Shown: piece after piece, positions 28,701 through 40,171 of the stretch
Layout: each line of letters begins with the position of its first letter
How positions within the stretch are numbered: position 1 is the stretch's first letter
NCBI RefSeq assembly: GCF_023101765.2
Contig: NC_064231.1
Coordinates: 6,524,501 to 6,588,500, forward strand
Source: Spodoptera frugiperda
Taxonomy: Eukaryota; Arthropoda; Insecta; Lepidoptera; Noctuidae
Direction: 5' to 3'
Length of the DNA stretch: 64,000 bases
The notes under the pieces: generated by a model
What the model was told of the DNA's origin: nothing
What the model saw: the letters and a program-made list of their open reading frames with translations, nothing else
The model's database searches: none
Made by a program: the position numbers and the translations under genes

Positions 28701-29274
28701 GGAACGTATTAAATAAACATTGCAATTGTCAAATACTTTATGTTCAATTTTAACACTACTGTTTACAACATGGACATTATATTTGGACTTTAGTAGCCGA
28801 GTACGCGTGGTTTTATTAGCTGTAATGTTATTTAAACATAATTACATATCTTGAGCAATACTTCCTAGTCTATTGCCGTCACAAACGAGGCTTGGGTCAT
28901 AAAGTTATACTGTTGTTTAATACATTCACACATTACTGAAAGTTGATAGACTGAATGTATGATTACGATGATGACTTTAGCAACATTGAAGCAGTTTCTT
29001 GCTGACTGGTTCCTGGTAAATGTGACATTTCTCCATTTAAATTGTAGTTTTACTTGTACAATAAAACTTGGTTTCTAGCCTGGTGGCCATTAACCCCCAC
29101 AGGTATTTACCATCAATATGAATTGATGGTGAAGGACGTTATTGCATTCTAATTGATCTGCTTACCTTACTTGATCGTAAAACCAATGATCAAAACACAT
29201 TCATGATCTCACTTTATGCAGTGCACGAATATGCTTTTTAACACCATATAGTTTGCATTAACATTGTGTCATGG

Positions 29275-29537
29275 AAGCCTAGAAAGCTTAGAACGCCCGT
29301 TTCTCATGCATGAGGGTGCAGGTTCGAAACCTACCAGCGGCAAGTACCAATGTGACTTTTTCCGAGTTATATGTACTTTCTAAGATTACTTGTGCTATCT
29401 GGACTTATAACTTCTAATTATAAGTTTGAAGTCACCAACCCGCAGTGAGCAAGTGTGGTGATTATTGTTCAAACCTTCTCCGTGTGAGAAGAGGCCTTTG
29501 GTCAGCAGTGGCCACTTACAGACTATTGATGATGATA
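29275..29537 (+). repeat. tRNA-derived SINE with GAT-repeat tail
   Basis: Contains a B box GGTTCGAAACC at 29321-29331, the body segment AAGTACCAATGTGACTTTTT, and the segment GGCCTTTGGTCAGCAGTGGC. It ends in a GATGATGAT microsatellite, as in several lepidopteran SINEs. Confidence 0.65.
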
Positions 29538-32347
29538 TAACATTGTAGGAATCATTTTAACACTTCCCTAAAAACATGATTTTATATTACTTTTATATTA
29601 GTTTTTCAATTGTCATCAGTCAGTATTGATTGATTAGTTAAATAGTGGTAACAATATTGACTACAACTGGTTTACCTAAATAATTTAACCAGTCAAAAAA
29701 CGATAAGTAATCAAATACATATAATAGAAGCTGTTTAGGTATACAAAAACCTACTAATATACTTACTAAAAACGTTATTAAGCTTTCAGATCCTGATTCG
29801 TTCAATCGGTTGTTATAAAAAGCACGCGAATAAAGTAGGAGTCTGGCGCCGTACATTTTTTGTTTAATTACCACCTATTACATAGTATGTCAGTACATTA
29901 GAGAATGTAAGCTGCACTGAAGTGATAATGATCGCAGACGTAACAGTCGATGAACACATCTCTCACCTTGAGTGAGGTCAACAGAGCCAATAGAGATCAA
30001 AATCATGTAATTATTGCGTATTTCTGTAATGTATGAACCAGTCTGTATGCTAAATGATACATTATTTACCTTATGATCCGATAATTGTATTTACTCGCTG
30101 GGAAAGCCCAAGAAAGAAACAATTATTACATTACATTAATAATATTATTGTTAGGTAATTTATTGATATTAATTAACAAGTAGATAATGTGTCGAATGAA
30201 ATATTTGTTAATTGTGATTAAGAAAACATTACGTTCATTTAATGATAAAGTTATAATCAATTGATATACCTACCTACAAAACTAAGTAAAGTGATAAAAC
30301 AATTTAGATTGTCTCACACCAAGCTGTCTGATTGATCCCGATGATATCATTACCAGATTTACTACAGAAATACAGGTACAGATGACAGAGGTGGCCATTC
30401 AATTTCGTTGATGTAGCACCGATCACATAGTACTGATTTATGATCGCATTCATACAAGGCGGTAAGATAATATCAAACTTCAAAGGCGGCAATTACAGTG
30501 ATAAATGACAATTATTATTGTCTTGTCCTTTGCGAACAATAAATACACCTTCGAGAAGCGTGCGATATTATTTCTCGGGTGTTTATGATCATTAAGAACT
30601 ATTGTCAGCAGTCAGCACCTATACACCGATATTTGAATTGAATGCTCCCGCAATCGCCACGCCGCTATCAGCTAGATTGATCAACAGATAGTTCAGATAA
30701 AATGATGCCGCTTAAATGAACGTCATTCAACGGTAGCGCCAAGGAATTCAATTACTAGGATTCATAACACGGTCTACTGGAGTGGAAGATTTCTACTCAG
30801 ATCGTCAAAGAGCAATATAATAGACGCATATTTACGTTATCACAAAACAAACACGACTTCAGCAATTACTCATCTGAAACAACAATTGATTTCTTCGCCA
30901 TATTTGCGTTTTACCGCAATACTCGTGAAACAACGGATAGAACAATAGTTCATACGAAATAATGATAATAATACCTCTTTTAACTAGGAAAATTGCTCAT
31001 AGACCTAATGACAGAATGGTAAACCATTCTAAAGCATTCATCAGCTACACTCATAAAACAAACACGTTCCCTTCATAAGTCCATACCTAATAATTAGTCA
31101 TTTGGAACAACGCATGTTGCTTTAACCAAATATGGTGAAAGCCACAATACCCTGACTAAGGGTACGCAAATAAAACGAACGGATACGATCAAAATGCTAA
31201 ATCCCTAAACTATGCGTGAATGTCACTATACTGGCGGAGACGGACCAAAAATAGTAGTGTATAAGAGAATTCTTTATGAAGAACGCGTGCGTCATCGATA
31301 CAGAGAAGGAAGTGCGTGTTGTTGGAACAGCGAACAGTCAAACACTTGATGGTGAGCCGCCCACGGCGACGCCTCGGCCGCGCTCGCCATCCGCCCGCTG
31401 CACTAACTGTGATTGACACCACATTAATACTATCCCGAGACGAAATGCAGACCTTTCTTAACAGTTTAAAATAAGGATAAACACACCACATGAAACAATT
31501 ACCGTCTACATAATAATTTACAAATACCTCAACGTTATATAATACAGCGCCAGCAATGATTGACGTAATAAAATAGATCTATTTACATATATGTTTCAAG
31601 AACTACGAAAAATGGACGACTTTATCAACTAATCGATAACAAATATTTGCCATCCACTTTTAATGAGTGGTGCGCGTCATTGTTTTCTTTCAATTAGTGG
31701 TGAACTATTGGACCAATCAAGTCGACACAAGCAAAAAGTGAAATGTAAATAAAAAATAATTACATCATGATTGTTCTTCCTTCAAGCGCAGAATTATTGG
31801 GTCCTATGTTCTACTTTCATACCACCAACAAGAATGCTAAATACATACAGCAAACGTTTCTCTACTGCCATTTCGGTGAATTATAGTTTGTGACCATTAA
31901 TAATATTTCAAGAACGCAATGATGCTTCTTTTCTGAAATAGAAACAAGGTTCATACTCGTTCATGCTTATACCTTTTAAGTACCTCCGATGCAGTCAAAT
32001 TCGTAATTTTCCATAACCCTATATGTATGTGGTTTGTCAATACTAAGTAACAAATACTATTTCCAGTTAAGTAAGTAACCACAAGCTGGAAGTCGGTCTC
32101 CAGTTATTACCACTATTGCCGAACCAATGTATTTGTGTATTGAATTACTTGTTCTCGTAATTACCAATGTTGTGAATGACTAAAATAATACATGAAATAA
32201 TTGCTTATATTAAAATTGGAGACCAAGTTGGTGGTATGGTGAAACACTGTCAACTTATTTTAATTTACAGAATGTAGAATGTAGAAACATTTCATTCAAA
32301 TAATGAATGCTTTCTGTACCTATGTAGTATGAGTTTACTTTAAATCG

Positions 32348-32435
32348 AACGAAAACGAAACGATGAACGCGATCCGCACTATGATTGGTTGGTTCATTTG
32401 CGTCGACCAATCAGCGTTCTCGTTTCGTTTTCGTT
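32348..32435. repeat. 88-bp fold-back element
   Basis: AACGAAAACGAAACGA (32348-32363) is repeated inverted at 32420-32435. Inside it, GAACGC and GATTGGT pair with ACCAATC and GCGTTC, leaving an asymmetric bulge. Probably a small MITE. No target duplication is clear. Confidence 0.6.
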
Positions 32436-33643
32436 AAACGTAAAGCAAATTCGTACTAAGAGTACCTACTGTTATTTCCTTATTCGTACTAACGCTTGGA
32501 AATTGTTTGTTCGAAAATTGATCGGCGGGTCACTCCTGGGAGGCATCGTTATGTTGTCATTATGTCGGACACAAATCGTTTTGTATTTAGGTACCTAGTC
32601 TGTATCGATTGTACTGTTTTGGCCTGTGTTTTATGGTCTCTTGTACCTATGTTCATTATTTTATTTCTCAACAAACTTTTTTAATAACTGAAAGATAATC
32701 AGAAATAATCCAGACTTTCACTAAGCTTGTTGTATAAATCCGCGTATGCCTAAATTGAATCTAACCGTCAAATCATATTGGCAAGAAAAAGCCAAAATAT
32801 TGTTTCGATAAAATAAACATCGCCTCAGGAAATGTAATAATAGTGTTTCGATGAAAAGGAAATTATTTTTCCTACACGACCGTCTTGGGATCCCAGATAT
32901 ATTTTTTCTATTTCGTTTTGTTTGACCGGCTTATTCTATAAAAGAGCTTTCACTGTAATAACTGCTGTGGATTAACAGACACGATATGATCTAACTGGTG
33001 ACAATACATTGATGTTCATTCCGTGCTTCCAAGCTATTAAGATTATTATCGGTTCCATAAAATTAACTGAAGGTTATGAAACGCTAACAACACACGTTGC
33101 ACTATGATTTGCTCATAACAAACCTATAATTACATTCATGGCTTACAATACGCCCTTATAAATAGAGCTTTGTTTTAGCAAACGTTCCGCGCGGAAATTT
33201 CCCAAAAACAGTTTTCGAGATTCGGGAAAATCGCCAAATAGTTGTTGCTTACCTACAAACTGTGTTAACGTCAGTAATGAAATTAGTTGTGCTACAAACA
33301 AATCAAATGATAGTTTACTGCATACGATAATCATGGCATAAATCAAATTAACGATGCCTGAACGATATGCGTAGTTAAGTAATCAGCAAGCAAGTACGGA
33401 ATTGAAATAAATAATACTTCGTAACTTATTGATTGTCTGGATATTTCTGAGATTTGTATCGTGCCCCTTAATGGTACGACTGCATGAGAAAATGTACTTA
33501 GGTTAAATTGATGCGTGAATACTTACTGAATCAAAGAAATTATGTTCTGTAGTTTAATATTTTAGAACATTGAGGTCTTAGTCGTCATAAGAACATTCAC
33601 GATAATGGTATAAGAGTATAACGGATGTATGTGATTGTCGCAG

Positions 33644-36136
33644 GTCACGGCGCCCAAGTTCCCGGTGGTGATCAAGATAGGGCACGCGCACAGCGGCGTC
33701 GCCAAAGTGAAAGTGGACACGGTGGCTGACTTCCAGGTAACGATGCACATCACTCTCCCAGCTAAATAATGCTATAATGAATTACCATGCGTCTCACGAA
33801 CTTCGTCCCACTTTACTGAGAAAACAACAAGGTAAAATATTTAAGGGATGAGTAACATAGTTTAAGAGTAACATTACTATGATTCATTGTAGTAGGAATA
33901 TAAAGCTATTGTTACTAATGCTGTTTTTCTAGGATATCGCCGGAGTGGTGGCCATGCTCGGCACCTACTGCACCGTGGAGCCCTACATCGATGCGAAGTA
34001 CGACATCCACATACAAAAAATCGGCACTAACTACAAAGCATTCATGTGAGTATCGTTACACTATATATATCTGCAGTAGTCTGGCGCCTGCGAGAAAGAT
34101 CAAAGTAGTCTGCAATCCTGATTACAAACAAAATGGTGCAGGCGTTCTCAATGTTCGCGAACGGATGTTCGATATTGCGTCGATTTAAGAATGGTATTAC
34201 GTGTGAAGTGTGATATCACATTTGGTGTTACGGCCGTCTATAAATAATTCATAAATATTTTCCAGGCGCAAATCTATATCGGGAAATTGGAAAACCAATC
34301 AGGGATCAGCGATGCTCGAAGCTATCGGCATGAACGACAGATATAAGATGTGGATCGACGAGGTTTGTATCTAACTTATCTATGTTTTGATTGCAACTTA
34401 CTGACGGACAGCTGAATTGGATTATTGGATCTGAAAATAATAAGTACGTGGAACAGGTGCCATTTAATTTCCTCTTACAAACATAATTCATACATATACC
34501 TGTACACAATTAATTAAACATTCATAATAAAAATCGTGTGCCTACGTTAGTTACGACTTTCAATATCCATTAATTCACACGCGGAAATGTTCGTATCATG
34601 TTCTACTATTTATGAAATACTTTAATTGATTGTTACTTACCATAAATCCCTAGCTATCAGACACCGCATAATATTAGCATAGTATTAGGTACAAACTATT
34701 TATTGTATTTTATCCAGACGTCAGTAAATATAATCCATGGCAATAGGCGAAGATATTTTTTGTATTGAACTGATAAAAAATATTATTTATTGCAAATATT
34801 TACCGCTTAATGTTATCACGTACAAATTACTTTGTGGCCTAGAAATTCCGGCTCAACACAAATCTAGTAAATGACTACTGTAATGATAAAAGTGGATGAT
34901 AATAGTATAATACCTCCCCCTTGGTTGGACCCTCATATCCTAGATTAACGGCATGCGTTCAGTATCCAAAACAACAGGAAGCAGGAAGCTTGGGGACCTA
35001 CTTTCAACGGCAGTCTTGTTATAATCATGATTTATTGTAGGTGAGCGAGATATTCGGCGGTTTGGAAGTGTGCGCTTTGGAGCTGGTGGTAGGAAAAGAC
35101 GGTCGCGAGCATATTATCGAGCTCAATGACTCCGCCACCTCCTTCATGGGCGACTCGCAGGAAGAAGATCGCCGCCATCTTGCCGAATTAGTGCTGCAGC
35201 GTATGCAGGTATGAGATTAAATTATTATGAAATTATGATGAAAAGAAATGAGATTTTTATAATATAAGTTTTGAAGATGTCTCTCAAAATTACCCCTCTT
35301 AGGGACATTTTTATGACATAGTCATTAAAAATAGAAAGTAAGGAGTCAGTTTTTATGTAGATAACACTATTAAAGTGCAGTAATCATTGATTTTCTATGC
35401 ACAAGTCCTATAAAGATTTAATATGTATGTATATTACCTATATGCTCATTTGTTATATGAGTATGTTATTTCAATTTACTTTATCTTTATGTTGTTGATT
35501 TCCAGGCTGTATGCCGACCCGGTATAACGAAGACAACGTCGCGAAGCTCAGTGTCGGGCAGCTCTGCAGCAGGATCTCCGACAGAAGAGCGGGCTCCACC
35601 AGTCGGGGCCCCTGGGCCCCCGAGCGTGCCACCACCAGCGCCCCTAGCGTCTGCCGCCAGCATTGACCGCCCGTTGCCACCAATACCCGCGGAACCGTCG
35701 CAGCCGCCACCACCGCCTCTCACTCGGCGCGACTCACAGGGTAAAAAATGTACTAATACCACATCATCATTTACTATTTACCGTGTTTCTATTCCTAGTT
35801 TTGTTCACACGTAGTATTTGAGATGCACTAGATGTTATGAAACGTCAGATGTTTTTGTTACCATTGAGAAACTTTGATGTAAAGACATGATGTGATTGCA
35901 GTAAGTAACATTTTCCGTTCACAGCGTCCCAAGCTTCGACCGTGTCTTCAGCATCGGCTGCGCCCAGCACCACCAGCAGCACAGCTCCCACCGCGGCCCC
36001 ACCGAGCGCGGGCTCCACCCCGGCCCGCGGGGGATTTGCCCGGCAGGGCTCTCTCAGTGCAGCGCTCACGGAAGACGCTGAAGATACTATGAAAAATCTA
36101 CGCAAAACATTCGCTGGAATATTTGGGGACATGTAG
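33644..36136 (+). CDS. Syn: Synapsin, 3' half (six exons, 5' exons not seen)
   Basis: Synapsins are synaptic-vesicle phosphoproteins that tether vesicles in the reserve pool. Exons, all with GT/AG junctions and consistent phases: 33644-33736, 33933-34045, 34266-34362, 35041-35208, 35506-35740, 35925-36136 (stop TAG 36134-36136), giving 305 residues. The first four exons encode the second half of the ATP-grasp C domain: FPVVIKIGHAHSG (nucleotide-binding lysine and loop), EPYIDAKYDIHIQKIG, NYKAFMRKSISGNWKTNQGS, then SEIFGGLEVCALELVVGKDGRE. Exon 5 is a proline/serine/alanine-rich linker ending TRRDSQ, a basophilic phosphorylation-type site. Exon 6 ends with the E domain, EDAEDTMKNLRKTFAGIFGD plus M, which is strongly conserved from insects to mammals. 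The family usually exceeds 500 aa, so the A, B and early C domains lie upstream, beyond a phase-0 intron. They are either too diverged for me to see or outside the window. Confidence 0.95.
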
Positions 36137-36201
36137 GGTGACCAATCAAATCGGACAATAGACGATGTACTGGAAACATAAACCAATGTTTACTGAATAA
36201 A
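36137..36201 (+). terminator. Synapsin proximal 3' UTR with AATAAA signal
   Basis: The first canonical polyadenylation hexamer after the synapsin stop codon is AATAAA at 36196-36201. The 3' UTR could run further, since neuronal transcripts often use distal sites and the next gene ends only at 40172 on the other strand. Real transcript ends cannot be seen from the sequence. Confidence 0.5.
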
Positions 36202-39200
36202 ATCCTGATCTCTGAAAATTCCAATCGATACAAACAAGTGGTGCATCCTAATGAATTAAAATTCACTACACGTCTGTTGCCCGCAGCAGTAACGCTAAGG
36301 AATAATCATGACATACGATCTATTCAACCGGTCCACAACTAACTATGGACTTGTATTCTGAAGGTGTAACCCAAATTTAAGAATGTGTTTATGCCAATTT
36401 TAATTATATTGAAAATGCCAGTCAACTGCATCTATTCGAAAGGCTTTTCTTTCAAATAGTGCTGAATTCATCCTTATAAGAAACAGAATATTAAGCATAG
36501 ATTAATGTATGATAACGATAGAATTTTATAATAAGTTTATTATAAATATGAAAATACGAATCAACTGAGCTGCATTGTGATCGAACCCGTTCGGTATTCG
36601 CGAGGCGCGTTGCCTCGCGTGTTGTAGTGTTTCTCTCTGTCTCCGACTCCCTTCTACACTCGCTGCACCTTCGTACGAGACCAGTACAATATCGGCATTT
36701 TATAAACACTATTCTCTTTTACTACATAGTTGTTATGGAAGACAAATAATTCAAAGCAATATTAGGATGGAACGACGACTAAAGACGACTTGTAACGGTT
36801 CTTTGGGAAGCTATCGATACCATAAATCGAAAGAAAGTTTCAAGTAATTCGATTGAACGTTTAAAAAAATACGTATGTAGTAAAAATCTGGAAATTCCGC
36901 GTTTTGTAAACGTTGCGATGGAAAAAAGAGATTTTATCCTGTCGTCCTGTGTTAGATCTAATTGTTGGCAATTGGGATATGAGCAATGCTATTGAAGACA
37001 ATATTGTTAAACGCAAGAATTGATCCACATTTTATATATTATATTATACCTTATTACTAGTTGTATTTCATAGTCTTAAGAATATATTGTTATACCTATG
37101 TACGTCTTCGTATGTGTGAATCACGCTTCGTTTATCACGTAGCTATCTCGAATCAATATTGTTTATGCTACTTCTTCATGAATTATTGTATTTAGCATGT
37201 GGTGTGGAGACTTGTATCCATTATGACTACATAATTGTTATGTAACTATCATGGTTTTGTGGGACGACGATGATGGTGTCAACGAAGTGTGATGATTCGT
37301 CATATCAGAGTGACTCGGTGTGCATCTCGGCTTGTGCATTGTGCTATCATAACTATTCAAAGTTTAAAACTTTAAACTATTATAAAGTAATGTTATACTA
37401 TTCTTTAGCTAATGCGAATCAAGTAGACAATTTCAATGTGTAGTTAATATTTCATTTACTTAATCACACTTTCGTAGAACATTCATGAATTATATATTAG
37501 TAAGTTTTAAGCGTTTTTATATAACAAACAGATAATATTATAACCAAGCCCACTTGTTATCGTAGATTTTACAACGAAAATAGTTATATACGTATACAAA
37601 TGTAAGTTACTCATTACGTTAAGGCAACGGTCAGGAGCAAGCGTTAAGTTTGAGCAAAACAATAGGTACCTGCGTTTAGTTCGTTGAGATTATTAATTGA
37701 TAACTTTTTTATATGGAACTGTCCTTCGTTGTTGGCGCCCTGGTACTGTCGTACTACAGTACTCAGGTTACCTTTAGGTAAATATACTATAATTTACTCT
37801 AGGTATGCACCGGTAGTTAGATTTTGACACGAATCCTTAGTATCGATAGCCACGATGTAGGTACGTGTAACTAATTACGTGTCTATAATGCGCAATTATG
37901 TAATTATTACGATTATTTCGTACGTATGAATTAAATTATAAATTCAATTATATTTAGTGAATGTTATGAATTTTCTTTTAGTACCTAATAGTTTATTTGT
38001 AGGAATAATTTGTTTAATTTTTATATTGGTTAAAGACTTCGACGTTTGTTAACTGTTAAGAGTATAATATAACACTCAAATTAATATAAATGCTGTTGTT
38101 GTTGTTGCTAACAAGTTATACATTATGTACTCAATATGGAAGTGGAGGATAATCGTTAAAGTAGTCACATTGCGGGAGCATTCGACCTGTGTCACGGCAC
38201 GGGATACCTAAATAACGATTTATCGTGATTTATCTTCTAGATAACGGGCATGGCATGTCACAGTAAAAGTGGATGAACTATCTACTTAATTTTAGTACAA
38301 CCAAAGGGTACGAAGTGCAGTACCATTTTTAAGACCCTTACAACAACTTAATGTTAGGAAATTTCTATGAAAATTTGCAATAAATTGATGTTAATTAAGT
38401 GACATCCATGCCCTAGTTCGGATGGAATATGTTAATGGAATTTGAATGCATGTTAATCTATATAATATGAATAATAATAAATACCTCTTTTGGTAAGTCA
38501 ATACCGATACTGGTTATTTTATTTCCAACTGTCCCTTGTGTTACCGAATAGCCTCGAGAAGCAGGAGCAGGAACGGGGTGGTTTTTGGTCAGTAGTCTGA
38601 CACTCCCTCTCGCCTCGCCCAGGGCGGAAGAAGTCATTGGATGATTTTATAATATCCGTACCTAGCAGGTTATCGGGCCCCTGACCCGAGAAACAAGAGC
38701 AGGAATCACAAAAAATTCAAGGCCATTTGAAAGAGACTATTTTTAACTACACATAAACGTTTGTCCTCTTGTAGCAAGCAAAAAGTAGGTGAAACTCAAA
38801 TCACAGGTAACTGGTTACACTTATAATAAAATAAAAGAAAATTACATAACAATTAAACGATTTATTAAATATTTAAGCGTGGATTAATTTAAAAATTATT
38901 AATATCTTGAATAATATCTAAAACACTGAATAAAAACCACATCTACGTGTGAAAAATGCGTGATTAGTTAATTAAAATACAACTACTATATTTCTTTACA
39001 TAATATGATGTTTCTTAAACCTCTCAGGAATTTTGATTCGAGAAGAAACCACATAGAGCAAAAACAATACGATTATCATAAACGTTTTCAATAAAATAAT
39101 TACAACATTATTATGTTACGTAAATTACGAACTATAGATAAATTTATTTTAACAAAATCATTAAACTATTAGCTTTCTATATTCGAGAAGGTTTCGAAGA

Positions 39201-40171
39201 TGTAATAAAAAATGCTCTACCTTCTATTACGATTTTTGATCAAAGCTAACATTAGTTCTTCAACATTTTAACTCGTCATTTTAACGATAAAATTACCATA
39301 AAATATTTTAAGTGAAGAGTTTAAAACATCATCAAAATTCTATCAAAACTATATGGCTGGAACGAAAAGATAAATAATCTACAAAAACCAATAAATATTA
39401 AAATGTGTTGAGCGCGAAACTCTTTGGTTAACATACACATTATAATTATATGATAGTGTGTGCGAGCTCATAAGTGATACCTAAGTAAGTGTCTTCATAT
39501 TTATTTTGCAAGTTTCATAATGTATGAAGAACACAAAATAACAATAATTAACTTTGTCACTTGTATAGAGATTAGGGACGTTACCTATTCAAAAACGAGG
39601 TTAAAACAAACTGTCACAGTGCGTGTATGTTTACAACATCGTAATGACCATTCATGTATTAATGGAGATGGTTATTGGCCCTGAAAGAACATACATAATG
39701 TGAGGATAACATTTAACGATCGCCGACGAAATGGTCCTGGTTCTCAAAATGGTACTCGATCTTAGGTCCAGTTTGGAATTAAAATCCAGGTCCTCTTACC
39801 CTAATCCGTCCCGGTAAGTATCTACTAATATGTCAGTATATGATGTACTTGAAAACGCGTATGTGCACGTATGTATGTGTGACCTAACTACAGATTGCCT
39901 CATATTATAAACGTCATACCTCTGCCCTCTTTCTCGGTGTTACAAATCTGATACTATCAGGCCCAAATGCATAAACGATAACTTCCACATGATTTTCAGT
40001 TAACAATCTTTAAAAAAACGCCATCTATCCGCAGAGACTATAAACAAAAAATGGTTACAAAATCATTTGGCAGTATTTGATGTAGTTTTGAATACAATGT
40101 CATTGTGGAAAAATACTATGAATTTGGTAATTTCTAGCCTTATGAATTAGTTAATGATATTGACAGTATTT
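36202..40171. other. Spacer between the convergent 3' ends of synapsin and PIERCE1
   Basis: AT-rich, no exon recognised. It may hold long 3' UTR sequence from synapsin. The only repeat identified is the SINE-like copy at 38555-38665. Confidence 0.45.
38555..38665 (+). repeat. Moth SINE-like repeat, second copy
   Basis: Contains AGCAGGAGCAGGAACGGGGT, TTTTTGGTCAGTAGTCTGAC and GTCATTGGATGATTTT, matching the copy at 17838-18010. It lies between the synapsin and PIERCE1 3' ends. Confidence 0.55.

Larger units (their letters stand above)
25746..33643. other. AT-rich non-coding DNA up to the first recognised synapsin exon
   Basis: Contains the SINE at 29275-29537 and the fold-back at 32348-32435. 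A GC-rich patch at about 31340-31420 does not form a recognisable exon. The stretch ends in the CAG acceptor at 33641-33643, so at least its right part should be synapsin intron. Confidence 0.5.

Noticed and set aside
35471..36186. Antisense frames over synapsin exons 5 and 6
   Set aside because: Shadows of the GC-rich proline/alanine-coding synapsin exons.
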